DNA from: Anas platyrhynchos
Taxonomy: Eukaryota; Chordata; Aves; Anseriformes; Anatidae
Length of the DNA: 64,000 bases
Reading direction: 5' to 3'
NCBI RefSeq assembly: GCF_047663525.1
Contig: NC_092617.1
Coordinates: 4,282,501-4,346,500 of the forward strand
Shown here: in pieces, positions 22,111-33,382 of the stretch
Layout of the letters: each line of letters starts with the position of its first letter
Position numbering within the stretch: the first letter of the stretch is position 1
Made by a program: the position numbers and the translations under genes
Notes under the pieces: model-generated
Seen by the model: only the letters and a program-made list of their open reading frames with translations
Told to the model about the DNA's origin: nothing
Databases searched by the model: none

Positions 22111-22885
22111 AATCACAGAGTCACAGAATTTCTAGGTTGGAAGAGACCTCAAGATCATCAAGTCCAACCTCTGACCTAACACTAACAGTCCCCACTAAAC
22201 CATATCCCTAAGCTCTACGTCTAAACTTCGTTTAAAGACTTCCAGGGATGGTGACTCCACCACTTCCCTGGGCAGCCTGTTCCAGTGCCTAACAACCCTT
22301 TCGGTAAAGAAGTTCTTCCTAACATCCAACTTAAAACTCCCCTGGCACAACTTAAGCCCATTCCCCCTCGTCCTGTCACCAGGCACGTGGGAGAATAGAC
22401 CAACCTCCACCTCGCTACAGCCTCCTTTACGATGTCTGTAAAGAGTAATAAGGTCACCTCTGAGCCTCCTTTTATCCAGGCTGAACAAGCCCAGCTCCCT
22501 CAGCCGCTCCTCGTAGGACTTGTTCTCCAGGCCCCTTACCAGCTTCATCACCCTTCTCTGGACCTGCTCAAGCACCTCCATGTCCTTCTTGTAGCGAGGG
22601 GCCCAAAACTGAACACAGTACTCGAGGTGCGGCCTCACCAGAGCCGAGTACAGGAGAACAATCACCTCCCTAGCCCTGCTGGTCACACTGTTTCTGATAC
22701 AAGCCAGGATGCCGTTGGCCTTCTTGGCCACCTGAGCACACTGCTGGCTCATATTCAGCCGACTGTCCACCATCACTCCCAGGTCCTTCTCTGCCTGGCA
22801 GCTCTCCAACCACTCATCTCCCAGCCTGTAGCTCTGCTTGGGGTTATTGCACCCCAGGTGGAGGACCCGGCACTTGGCCTTGTTA
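22111..22885 (-). mobile_element. CR1 LINE nested in ERV, arm 2
   Basis: Mirror copy of the CR1 at 1583-2356. It encodes the end of ORF2 (CR1-derived part of the open frame 22195-22980) and has its tail at 22111-22130. The open frame survives in both copies, which points to recent duplication rather than to function, as the RT core is missing. Confidence 0.93.
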
Positions 22886-23209
22886 AAGGAGGTCAAAGCA
22901 GAAGAAATCATATATGCATCAGAAACCAAATGGTCCCTGTCCCATGGTAAGCTACGAGGTATGGGAAAAGATTTCAGCAATCATCTCGGTGAGCACATTG
23001 TCATCTGGCTGCTCCAGTGGGGGGAGAAAAGGGCCAACAGCCTGGAATTGGAGAGCAGGGAAGCCAAGCAGCCAGAATCTCCCTCTAGGGAAGGGGTGAT
23101 GGACAAAGCCATTGGAAAAGGGCACAAGGAACTTACTCCCATCATGCTTGAAGGAAAGGTCCCTCTTTAAAGAAGATCTTGTATGTCAACCAGGAAAGTG
23201 GACCACCAT

Positions 23210-23275
23210 AGAATCATAGAATCATAGAATATCTTGAGTTGGAAGGGACCCTTAAGGATCATCAAGTCCAACTCT
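23210..23275 (-). mobile_element. Very short CR1 insertion (66 bp), private to arm 2
   Basis: Only the last 66 bp of a CR1, with the ATTCTATG tail units, inserted into the ERV fragment. It is flanked by CCAT at 23206-23209 and 23276-23279. The same place in arm 1 (about 1257) is uninterrupted and has one copy of this tetramer, so it is an empty site. The insertion came after the arm duplication. Confidence 0.9.
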
Positions 23276-24852
23276 CCATGCAGAGGGGTATCCATTCCTG
23301 AGGAAATTAGACATGCTGAAGGCGATTTGTAGAAACCTAGATAACAAACAGCTATCCAAAGATCCAGATGAAGTCAAGTGCACATGACCCATGGGGCAGG
23401 AGTTTGTACAGAGCACACCATCATCATATGCCAACCCATTGGCAGTAATGACCTGGAAAGACCAAGAGGAACCCATGGTGGATGAATTGGCTAGCCAACT
23501 ATGGCATTACAAAGCAAGTCTCTCTTCTTCCCTATGGGCCTGTGTCTTGTCCAGAAAGAAACTTTCCCAAGAGGTCCAACAACTACAAGAGAATACGGCT
23601 TCCTCCCCACCTGCACGAACCAATAGCTCAGCTATCAGATGTAAGCATCCCTCTTCTCAAGAAAGGTAACATAGTGGGTACATACCAATTTCTATCCTGT
23701 GCTTTTGACTGTGTGACCATGGAGAGGCCATGAGAAAATGCGATGCAAAAAATTGACCTCCACCTTAGAGGCACGGATACATGAAGCACAAGGAAAAACA
23801 TTGTCAAAAAGTGGTTCTTCTGTGACAGTTGCTGCTCCAATTTCTAGTGGGCAATCCTCCAAACAGAGTAAAGAATACTACGAGCAGGACTCGAGGGGCA
23901 CAGCTTTCACCCTGGGGGAGGGAGAGGACAATCGGGTGTATTGGACTTTGAGGATTATTGGCCTGGCACATCAAACCCAAAACTTAACTATACAGGAGGC
24001 TGAAGTGGGTCTAACGGGGAAGGAGTGGCAAATGCAACCCATTGGGACTGGCCTGGAGGCTCTGTGTAACATTGTTATAGACTACTTCAGGAGATCCACA
24101 AGGGTATTGGTGGACTTTTGGCATAGCTGCCTTGGAGGTGGAGGACACCAAGCAGTTGTCTACCTTGCCCACTCTTTCACAGAACCTTTCTGCTGTGGAG
24201 GTGCTGATGGCCAATGAGCAGCAGGAGCCAATCGCTACCACAACAGTGCGCCCGAGGCAATATTGCACTAACAGAGACTCCCTGATTCCCATCCATGAGC
24301 TGGTTCATTGACTGGAGAGCCACGGAGTGATCAGCAACACTTGCTCACCCTATAATAGTCCCATATGGACAGTGCAAAATTCTAATGGTGAGTGGAAGAT
24401 AACGGTGCACTTCTGTGGCTTGAATGAAGTCCCACCACCACTGAGTGCTGCTGTGCCAGGCATGCTAGAACTTCATTCAGTACGAACTAGTGTCAAAGGC
24501 AGCCAAGTGCTATGCCACAATTAATATTGCTATATATTGCTAATGCATTTTTCTCCATCCCTTTGGTGGCAGTACGAAGGCCACACTTTGCTTTCACATG
24601 GAGGGGTGTCCTGCCCACCTGGAATAAACTGCCCCAGGGCTGGAAGCACAGCCCTACTTTTGCCATGGGCTGATCCAGACTGGCCTGCAACACAGGGAAT
24701 CTCCTGAACACTTCCAACACAGCAGAAGTATTTGAGGAAGGGAAGCAAATGTTGCAAATCCTTCTGAAAGCCTGTATTGCCCTATAACAAAGTAAGGTCA
24801 AGGGACCTGCACACGAGAACCTAATGCAGGCTGTCCAGGTTCTGTGGGACCC

Positions 24853-25103
24853 CTGCTTGGGGAAAGGTTGGGCATCGATCAGTGTGTGATGAGCAATTGC
24901 ACTGTTCATCACTTGCTTTATACATATAACAATAATAAAACTAAAGTTTATTATTATTTATTATTAGTATTGTTACTGTTATTCCTATCTCTTCATTTTC
25001 TGTCCTTTTACATTATCATTATTTCAACCTATTGTCTTTTTAGGGGTGGGTGTGAGCTAACAGCTGTGTGGTGCTGAGGTGCATGACAGGTTAAAGTACA
25101 ACA
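24853..25103 (+). mobile_element. ERVL LTR remnant (3' half)
   Basis: Matches the second half of the LTR at 40839-41454: GAGCAATTGCACTGTTCATC near 24890, an AT-rich trinucleotide tract 24930-24970, and the GTGTGGTGCTGAG...GGTTAAAG end. It joins ERV pol sequence directly, so the region between was deleted. The counterpart upstream of OR7 is at 55936-56008. Confidence 0.7.
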
Positions 25104-26937
25104 TCTTTGACAACCACAGTGTAAAAGCACAAATCACCCTTGTAAAAGTCATCCTTCCTGTGTTCAGAGAAGGGCAGTCGGTGATGACTTCGGGCTGCTT
25201 CAAACACCACACCCCAGCAAAGACCCTGCTGCTTTCAGGTGCTGTCAGCCCTGAGGCCTTGGGGACACCTCGAGGGAGCCCAACAGCACAGAGCAAGAGA
25301 TGCCATGGTCGGGTGCTGTGCTGCTGAGCTGGGCTGGGCTCCTGGGTCCAAGGGGAGCTCCTAGCAAGCGGGCAGCGCAGCAGAGAGACAGCTGTGCCCA
25401 GGAGCAGCTCCTCTGCACAGCGCAGTAGGGCTGGGGGCTCTGACCGCAGCTGGCACACAGAGAGGAGAGAAGGAGAGAGGGCTTGGAGGCACTGAGGAGC
25501 GCAACAACAGAGGGCAGCGTGTGGCAGGACACATCTGCAGGCTCCTGACACCGTGAGGCTCTGGCAGCAGGGCAGTGCAGGTGGGGTTGCCAGAGGGGTC
25601 TTCTACATCTGGCACATCCGATGGCTGATAGCATCTGGCAGGTTGGGTCTCTCTGTTTCTCCAGAAAGGAGTAGAAAATGCTTTAGAGATTGGCATTTAT
25701 GATTGTATATTTCAAGAGGAAGATCAAGGCAGGGGCTACCTGAAAGGCAAGACTTTTTCTGTAGCCTGTGCTTGCAGATACCTGCGGTAGAGTGGAGGCT
25801 GGTTTCATGGTAATAAGTGGTCAGGTTTATACAGCAGACTGAGTCTGCTAGAGCATTGCAATGAGGGATCAATATTTCATCAATGAACTTCTTGAAGTCT
25901 CTTCCCACTCCTCAGCCGACAGACTGCACCAACATCATCATTGTGGTCTTCTCAGGTTTTTTCCTAGTTTATATTTAGGAGCTGCAAAACCTCCAGTGCC
26001 CAGTGCCCTGTCTTTTGGAGGTCTCTGCTGGCTTGAGGTGAGCACAGATCACCTGCACTGAGCATGAGCTGCCTCCCCTGCAGCCAGAGCTGCAGCACAG
26101 GAGGGTCTGCTGAGTGTCCATCTGTCCCTCCCTGGCCTTGCCTCCCCTGGCAGCAGCACGCTGGCATTCCTCCTGGCTTCTCCAGCTGGCCATGCTGCTG
26201 CTGGTCTTGTTCCCAGGATGGCTGGGGATGGGGGTTTCACATGCCCATGGGGTGAGCCCTCGGTGTGCTTGGGGGAAGGAGAGTAAGGAGACAGGGTGAG
26301 GGGTGTGGAGATGGGCACTTTGTGCCTGGATTCCTTTGCTCTCAGCGGTGTTCAGGTTCTTCTCAGATCAGTCTCTGAGTGCAACTTTCCTGCAACACTC
26401 ACAGGGTGCGTGAGACCAGCACTGATGAACAGATTGTCTGTTCTCACTAAAGGACACTGCACTATAGGGCCAGTCCCTTTTTCTTTGAGGATCCACAATA
26501 TTTATCCTTATGTGCTGGAGAAGTGCCCAGGATTTCTGTTTTAGAAAAACTCAGCCAGTGTGGTAGGTTAGTAACAACAAAAATTCTAACCCTATAAAAT
26601 AAAAATTTATATATATATATATATCTGCTCTGAAGTTGGGTAACCTGAGAGCAACACTGGGGCAAAGTTCTTTAATATCAGCAGTGAAGAGAGTCTGAGA
26701 TTACCACATGTTTCTCCTTACCTCTGGCTTTTGGACATAACTGACTCTTCCATTGCCCACAGAGGAGTCCCCTGCTCCCAGGGATACCCTCAGGCATCAG
26801 GAAGAACACATAAAAGTGACCTGCCAAATGTCTTCCTGGAAATGGACAATTTTCTGGAGATTCTAAATGAGAAATGGGATGAGTTTTTCTCTGATAAGTC
26901 TGTAGTACATTACTACTGTTCTTTCTCCTCTTTGTTC
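25104..26937 (+). other. OR3 upstream flank module
   Basis: 25105-25700 matches 56010-56600 upstream of OR7 in the same orientation and 31660-32150 beside OR4 inverted. 26755-26800 also matches 57175-57215. A short (AT)n tract lies at 26607-26625. The stretch 25980-26290 looks unique. No gene recognised; frames open on the minus strand (25057-25551 and 25245-25634) are DNA-level copies of the same module. Confidence 0.65.
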
Positions 26938-26961
26938 AGGATCACATCCCCAAAAAAGAAG

Positions 26962-27894
26962 ATGCCCAACAGCAGCTCTGTGAGTGAGTTCCTCCTGCTG
27001 GCATTCGCAGAGACGCGTGAGCTGCAGCTCCTGCACTTCGCACTCTTCCTGGGCATCTACCTGGCTGCCCTCCTGGGCAACGGCCTCATCCTCAGCGCCG
27101 TAGCCTGCCACCACCGCCTCCACACCCCCATGTACTTCTTCCTCCTCAACCTCGCCCTCCTCGACCTGGGCTGCATCTCTACCACTCTGCCCAAAGCCAT
27201 GGCCAATGCCCTCTGGGACAACAGGGTCATCTCCTATCAAGGATGTGCTGCGCAGGTCTTTCTCTTTGTATTTTTGACGTCAGCAGAGTATTCCCTTCTC
27301 ACTGTCATGGCCTATGACCGCTACGTTGCCATCTGCAAGCCCCTGCACTACGGGAGCCTCCTGGGCAGCAGAGCTTGTGCCCAGATGGCAGCAGCTGCCT
27401 GGGGCAGTGGCTTTCTCAATGCTGTCCTGCACACGGCCAACACATTTTCCCTGCCCCTCTGCCAAGGCAATGCTGTGGACCAGTTCTTCTGTGAAATCCC
27501 CCGCATCCTCAAGCTCTCCTGCTCTGATGCTTACCTCGGGGAATTTGGGGCACTTATTTTTACCGTTTGTTTAGCCTTTGGTTGTTTTGTTTTTATTGTT
27601 TTCTCCTACATGCAGATCTTCAGGGCAGTGCTGAGGATGCCCTCTGAGCAGGGCCGGCACAAAGCCTTTTCCACGTGCCTCCCTCACCTGGCTGTTGTCT
27701 CCCTGTTTCTCAGCACCATCATTTTTGCCTACTTTAAACCTCCCTTCCTCTCCTCCCCAGCTCTAAATCTGGAGGTGTCATTTTTGTACTCAGTGTTGCC
27801 TCCAGCAGTGAACCCTGTCCTCTACAGCATGAGGAACAAGGTACTTAAGAATGCAGTACGGATTTTTTTTGAATATATGCTTCTTCGAAAGTAA
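26962..27894 (+). CDS. Odorant receptor 3, OR14-like, intact
   Basis: Odorant receptor of 310 residues with all family marks: NSS near the N terminus, GN in TM1, HTPMYFFLLNLALLDLG in TM2, MAYDRYVAIC, the loop-2 cysteines, SY in TM5, KAFSTCLPHLAVVSLF and NPVLYSMRN in TM7. The frame is open upstream to 26731, but the first 77 codons have no receptor character. A splice acceptor at 26938-26939 and the position of related starts favour ATG 26962. The C-terminal tail after TM7 differs from all other copies (ends FEYMLLRK), probably through a local change near 27850. An ERV LTR remnant lies about 1.9 kb upstream, as before OR7. Confidence 0.94.
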   Translation: MPNSSSVSEFLLLAFAETRELQLLHFALFLGIYLAALLGNGLILSAVACHHRLHTPMYFFLLNLALLDLGCISTTLPKAMANALWDNRVISYQGCAAQVFLFVFLTSAEYSLLTVMAYDRYVAICKPLHYGSLLGSRACAQMAAAAWGSGFLNAVLHTANTFSLPLCQGNAVDQFFCEIPRILKLSCSDAYLGEFGALIFTVCLAFGCFVFIVFSYMQIFRAVLRMPSEQGRHKAFSTCLPHLAVVSLFLSTIIFAYFKPPFLSSPALNLEVSFLYSVLPPAVNPVLYSMRNKVLKNAVRIFFEYMLLRK

Positions 27895-28859
27895 TAATGT
27901 GCCTTTCAATTTCAAATTAATTTTGGAAACTCTTAGGAAAATCTTATGTCTTATCTTATGTCTACTTTGTTTTCTCTTATTTTCTGTAATTCATTTCTTT
28001 TTTTTTTCTTTGATCTTCTTTCTCTTAACATCCAACCTGTTAATTTTATCTTCTTTGACCAATAGTCCCACAAACCTATATTAGCAGGCTTCTTGTATAC
28101 ATATAAATGATAAAGATGCCATGAGAAAATAATTTGACTCAGCTGCTGTCTCTTTGCATGTGCTCTGGAGCTGGGGGAGCAGCCCCAGCAGGCAGGAGGG
28201 GCTTGGGGCCAAGAGCCCAGCTGCCACGTGCAGGAGCAGCCTTGGTGGCCCACTAGGCTTCCCCTCACTGCCCGCTGGGCTCTGCCTCTCTGCTGCCTTC
28301 GGGTTGGGGCTGCTGTTTCCCTGGAGCCATGGCCATGGCCAGCAGCAGGACGTGGCCTTTTCACTGCTGTTTTCTTTTTGGTTCCTCATTGCTTTCTTGT
28401 GCTCTTGTATCTGTCTAAGTCTCGAGGTCTCATATGCCTTGGTAACAGTCCTGTTGTCTCTGCAGTGGCATCCCTGTCCCTGCAGGCAGCAGCAGGCACT
28501 GTGCAGGCCTGGGTCACAGCTGCCTCCCTGCTAGCACCACAGTAACAAGAGGGTCTTGCTCAGGGCAAACCCAGGACCCTGGACACCTCTTCCAAATGTG
28601 CTATCAGAAATAGAGCCAAGAGGTTGCTCTCTGCTTTTCTGTTTTCTGTTTTTTTTCATGGAGTGAGAGACAGAGGCTGAAAGTCCCAGAGTGGTCCCTG
28701 AGGAACCAAGCGCTAAGCCAAGAACTTCCTTTGTGGCAGCACATGCCCAAATAGACAACACTGCCCACTGCAGTGGGGCAGATGGCCAATGCCAGCTTGG
28801 AGAGGAATCTGGAGCTGCCAGGAGATGTCAGGAGATCTGCAGGGACATGGTGCTCAGTG
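27895..28859. other. No gene recognised
   Basis: Flank of OR3. AT-rich to 28130, then GC-richer. Overlapping open frames on both strands (28081-28545) have no recognisable domain. The OR 3' module seen by OR2, OR4, OR7 and OR8 is not found here. Confidence 0.5.
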
Positions 28860-29458
28860 GGTGTGTTGGGTCTGTCTGAGCTGGAGTCACCTTTTCCCTG
28901 CAGCAGCCCACACAGTGCTGTGCTCTGCACTCGTAGCTGGAACAGCACTGATATCACTCCAGTGTTGTGTCTATTGCTGCGTAGTGCTGGCACAGCATCA
29001 GGACTCCTTCCAAGCCCCCAAGAGCCAGCAGGCTGGGGGTGGGCAAGTGATGGGAAGGGGACATCGCCAGAGCAGCTGACCTAAACCAACCAAGGGATAT
29101 TCCATAACACCTGATGTCACATTCAGCAATTAAAGGGGGGGCTCTCGTGCGGGAGGGGGCTGTTCCTCCTGAACAACCACTACGCATTTTGAGGCCCTGC
29201 TTCCCAGGATGTGGCCGAACATCGCTCGTTGATGGGAAGTAGAGAATAATTTTTTTCTCTCTCTGTGCTTCTGCGCAGACTGATTGTTTCTTTTGTTTCT
29301 TTTTTCATCCCCATTACCTTTCCCTTTAATTAAACCTTTCTCATCTCAAACCTCGAGTTCTCTGTGTTGTATTTTCTCCCCCTTCCTCTTTGAGGAGAGG
29401 GGGAGTGAGAGAGCGGTTGTGGTGGAGCTCCGCTGCCCACCTGAGTAAAACCACCACA
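28860..29458 (+). mobile_element. Solo-LTR-like element beside OR4
   Basis: About 600 bp ending in the GAGGAGAGGGGGAGTGAGAG...AAAACCACCACA segment that also ends the LTR at 6729-7775; a start at TGTTGGGTCTGTC (about 28863) is likely. It adjoins a CR1 piece on the right (29459) and unrelated sequence on the left, so it sits at the edge of the block copied between the OR2 and OR4 units. Confidence 0.6.
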
Positions 29459-29550
29459 GGCCACCAGGTTTGTCAGGCACGATCTGCCCCTAGTGAAGCT
29501 ATGTTGGCTGTCACCAACAGCCACCAGTTTGCTGTCCCCACCAGTCCAAA
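29459..29550 (-). mobile_element. CR1 fragment shared with the OR2 unit
   Basis: 92 bp identical in kind to 14978-15065 of the larger CR1 fragment near OR2, cut at its outer side by the LTR. Confidence 0.75.
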
Positions 29551-30340
29551 AAGCAGGGTAATGTGTTAAGTCAGAGAGAGGCATTTTGAAATGAACCTGT
29601 GGAAGGAGGGTGACAGAAATCTCATGGGAACGCTGGGGGTAATTACTGGAGTTCTGCACAGAGAAATGCCGGGGGTCTGTGAGGTGCCAACATCTGAACT
29701 GGCCTCGTGCACTGCTCATCCACACTGGGCTGCACAGAGACACGAGTCCCTGCCTTGCACACACACAGTGCACTGCAGCACTTGCAGGGTCCCTCTGGCT
29801 CCTGCAGCCACTGCCAGAGGCTGGGAGGCACCTCAGCATTGCAGTGCATCGCCCTCCTCTGAGATGCCCCACAGCATGAGGAACAGGCACAGGGACCCCG
29901 GAGGCTCAAGGAAGCACATCACAGAGCTGCATTCAGCTCTTGCACTTTGGCCTGCAGTCCCAGCATAGCCACACAGCAGCACTGGACCAAGCTCCAGGAG
30001 CAGCCAGGCCTTACACCGCCAGCAGGGCTCAGCAGGAGAGGGTGGCAGTGGTAGGAGAACAGCTCTGCATGTGCCAAGTCCTGGTGCTCTAGGGCTGGAC
30101 TACTGGGCCGTGACTCTTTTCCTCTGCACCCTGCACATGGGCACTGCCTCTGCAGCCACAGAAAAGACCTCAGAGGAAGGACATAAGACGAAAAGGCACT
30201 TTAATTGGTTTAAATACACAAGCAAAATGAAGAATTATATTTCTCTGTGGACAACATTTGATAAAATTAAATTGGAAAAAAAAAAAAAAAAAAAAAAAAA
30301 AAGCACAAGACCCAACGGGCTTCGCCTATCATGAGCAACA
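29551..30340 (-). other. OR4 3' flank module
   Basis: Matches the OR2 3' flank but lacks about 430 bp at 29950 relative to it. An adenine run of about 29 bases lies at 30274-30302, where the OR2 copy has only an A-rich stretch, so it is a slippage product. No gene. Confidence 0.7.
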
Positions 30341-31326
30341 TTACAAGTGATACACCAAAGAAGGCAGGCAATATATTGCTTGAGAAAAACACCCAGTCGT
30401 CACTTTCCACATGGCAACCTTGATCTCCTTGCTCCTCATGCTGTAGATGAAGGGGTTCAGTGCTGGAGGCACCACCAAGTACAGAAATGCCAGAACAAGA
30501 TCCAGGGAAGGGGAAGAAATCAAGGGGGGCTTCAGGTGGGAAAAGATAACTGTGCTGAGAAAGAGGGAGACCACGGCCAGGTGAGGGAGGCACGTGGAAA
30601 AGGCTTTTTGCCGTCCCTGCTCAGAGGGCATCCTCAGCACTGCCCTGAAGATCCGCACATAGGACACCACAATGAAAACAAAACAACCCCCAAATAGAAA
30701 AGCAGTAACCGTACAAAGTTGAACTTCCCTTATGTACGAGTCTGAGCAGGAGAGCTTGAGGATCTGGGGGATCTCACAGAAGAACTGGTCCACAGCATTG
30801 CCTTGGCAGAGGGGCAGGGAAAATGTGTTGGCCGTGTGCAGGACAGCATCAAGAAAGCCACTGCCCCAGGCAGCTGCTGCCATCTGGGCACAAGCTCTGC
30901 TGCCCAGGAGGCTCCCGTACTGCAGGGGCTTGCAGATGGCAACGTAGCGGTCATAGGCCATGACAGTGAGAAGGGAATACTCTGCTCCAAACAAGAAGAC
31001 AAAAAAGAAGACCTGTGCAACACATCCTTAATGTGTCCCATCCTCTGGGACACCAGGATGGCCCTGGTGTCCCAGAGGGCATTGGCCACGGCTTTGGGCA
31101 GAGTGGTGGAGATGCAGCCCAGGTCGAGGAGGGCGAGGTTGAGGAGGAGGAAGTACATGGGGGTGTGGAGGCGGTGGTGGCAGGCTACGGCGCTGAGGAT
31201 GAGGCCGTTGCCCAGGAGGGCAGCCAGGTAGATGCCCAGGAAGAGCACGAAGTGCAGGAGCTGCAGCTCGCACGTGTCTGCGAATGCCAGCAGGAGGAAC
31301 TCACTGACTGAACTGATGTTGGGCAT
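30341..31326 (-). pseudogene. Odorant receptor 4, OR14-like, frameshifted
   Basis: OR coding exon broken once. The 5' part (frame of 30730-31326) gives a normal start (MPNISSVSEF), TM1 and TM2 and reaches WDTR before TM3. The 3' part (frame of 30341-30994) continues from the TM3 region through MAYDRYVAIC, KAFSTC and NPFIYSMRS. Between them the normal 7 bp are replaced by 27 bp, a net gain of 20, that include an inverted copy of the neighbouring sequence. The frame shifts and the TM2-TM3 loop with its conserved Cys is altered. The C terminus also reads past the usual stop for about 13 residues. Otherwise well kept, so the loss is recent. Confidence 0.92.
31042..31078. repeat. 16-bp perfect inverted repeat in OR4
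   Basis: CCTCTGGGACACCAGG (31042-31057) and its exact reverse complement (31063-31078) with a 5-base loop. The right arm is the normal OR sequence; the left arm lies in the inserted stretch. Related OR genes here lack the left arm. Confidence 0.95.
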
Positions 31327-32177
31327 TTTCTGACATTAAACACAGCTGCCTGTTGAAGAGGAGAATGCAGAACAAAACTAGAACAGACTTCAATGAGGAA
31401 AACCTATTCCATGTCTTAGAACATCCCCCAGACGATCGTCTCTCATTGCAGGAGAACCTGTATGAATCTCATTGCTTCTATTCTGAGCTCTCTGTGCAAT
31501 GCTCTGGGATTCACAGTCTCCTGTACAATCCTGACAACACATTACCGTCAAGCTTGCCTCTTCTGCAATGCAGGAATGGGAAAACACAGAACCAAAAAAG
31601 TCTTCTCCGTCAGATAAACCGAGCCTCAATCTTCTTCTGGAAATGACCCTATATAAATGCCATTCTCTACAACATATTCAACTTCTCACTGGAGAAACAG
31701 ATTGAACCATCTTGACAAATATTATCAGCCATGTGATGTGCCAGCTGTAGAAGACCCCTCTGGCAACCCCACCTGCATGGCCCTGCTGCCAGAGCCTCAC
31801 AGTGTCAAGAGCCTGCAGATGTGTCCTGCCACACGCTGCCCTCTGTTATTGCACTCCTCAGTGCCTCCAAGCCCTCTCTCCTTCTGTCCTCTCTGTGTGC
31901 CAGCTGCGGTCAGAGCCCCCAGCCCTGCTGCGCTGTGCAGAGGAGCTGCTCCTGGGCACAGATGTCTCTCTGCAGCGCTTACCAGGAGCTCCCCTTGGGC
32001 CCAGGAGCCCGGCCCAGCTCAGCAGCACAGCACCCGACCATGGCATCACTTTCTCTGTGCCCTTGGGCTCCCTCGAGGTGTCCCCAAGGCCTCAGGACTG
32101 ACAGCTCCTGAGAGCAACAGGGTCTCTGCTGGGGTGTGGTGTTTGAAGCAGCCTGAAGTCATCACCAACTTCTTGAG
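31327..32177 (-). other. OR4 upstream flank module
   Basis: 31660-32150 is the inverted counterpart of the modules before OR3 and OR7. A splice-acceptor-like CTCTTCAACAG on the minus strand ends at about 31350, 24 bp from the ATG. At about 32165-32180 the module joins arm 3 inside what is ERV gag-like sequence in arms 1 and 2. No gene. Confidence 0.65.
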
Positions 32178-32994
32178 AAAAGTCACAGGGATGGGAGAGG
32201 TGTGGACTGTAGCTTCATAAGCATAACTTAACAACCAGCATATTGCAGTGTTTTGTGTCTGTTTGGAATTGCCGGGGTGATGACACGCTTAAGCATTTCA
32301 TAGTTTTGTTTAAGATTGCACTTGCTCAGAGGTGAAATTCCAAAGCAATTGACGTGTCCACTGCTGTAGGTGCCTGCCCAGATCTTCGAACTCTCCCTGC
32401 CACTCCTAGCTTTCCTGCCTCTGGACAGATCTCTGGATGGCACGTTTAAGTTGTTGTTTAAACTTAAACAAAACCTGAATGGCATTGAGGAGACCTAAAA
32501 ATAGGAACATGCTGGTTTGACCATCCCAAAGATATTCAAAGCTTTGAAGAGCTGTTGTAATTAGCCCAGAGGAAAAGCATGAGGTGGAGGAGAAAGGGAG
32601 AGTGAAGAAGTGGGGAAAAGCATCCCCCACCACCCTGCATAGATTTAATCCCTGAGGAGAAAAGACAAAGACTGTAATTCTTCATAGTTTCCAAGAGATG
32701 AAGAGACGGTTCCTCAGGTATTGAGGGGACAATAATTTGATCCTATCAGAAGTCAGTGTTATCCAATACAGCAAGGCAGTAACCTTAAACCAGCCCCCAG
32801 AACTGATAAACAGCATGACATGGAAGTTACTAATGTGCTATACAACACAGTTCTGAAAAGAAGCACAACAGACCCCGGATCAAAAAGATCAATATTGTGA
32901 TCAGCAACTGTTAAACTCATCTAATGCTTATAACAATTTATTTTTAAAACGTTGTGGTCAGATCTGGCATCTCAACCTCTGTGCTCCATGCTAG

Positions 32995-33375
32995 GCACTA
33001 TGAAGACTTGCTGTGGTTTGACCCTGCAGGCAGCTCAGCACTACAAATCTATTCATCCAATGGGACGGAGGAGAGAACTCAGAGGAAAAAAAAAAAAAAA
33101 AAAAGTAAAAGTTCATGGGTTGAGATAAAGGCAATTTAATAGAACGCAAAAGGAATTATTATTATTACTATTATTATTGACACCAATCGACTAAGGTCAT
33201 GACATTTTTGTGTTCATATCAAAAGACAGGAAAGGTGGTGGTGATTAATCAGAAATTGACAGAGCTGAGCATGACATAGATTGTATGGAATAAGTGCTGG
33301 ATATTGTCTTAGTTTTGTCTGAGACAGAGTTATTTTTTCTTCCTAGTAGCTGGTATGGTGCTGTGTTTCAAATTT
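32995..33375. mobile_element. Rearranged ERVL LTR remnant, arm 3
   Basis: Mirror of 20508-20858: LTR end on the minus strand (33000-33160, with an adenine run 33089-33105) and LTR start on the plus strand (33310-33370, CTTCCTAGTAGCTGG). Same odd opposite orientation of the two ends. Confidence 0.6.
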
Positions 33376-33382
33376 ACAGAAT

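Larger units (their letters stand above)
21640..24852 (+). mobile_element. ERVL-like internal fragment, arm 2
   Basis: Mirror copy of the fragment at 1-2830: proline-rich gag-like repeat 21708-22010, nested CR1 22111-22885, gag remainder 22990-23733, gag/protease remainder 23738-24217 (159 codons, active-site segment deleted as in arm 1) and RT pieces 24240-24830. Here the RT part runs about 300 bp further than arm 1 shows in the window. It joins an LTR remnant at 24853. A 66-bp CR1 tail at 23210-23275 interrupts it. All frames are broken. Confidence 0.85.

Noticed and set aside
26731..26961. 77-codon N-terminal extension of OR3
   Set aside because: No receptor character, lies across a good splice acceptor at 26938-26939, and related genes begin at the equivalent of 26962.
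30272..30304. Poly(A) run as a sign of a retrocopied gene
   Set aside because: The OR2 counterpart has an A-rich stretch at the same place and flanks are shared, so the run grew in place; OR exons are intronless anyway.
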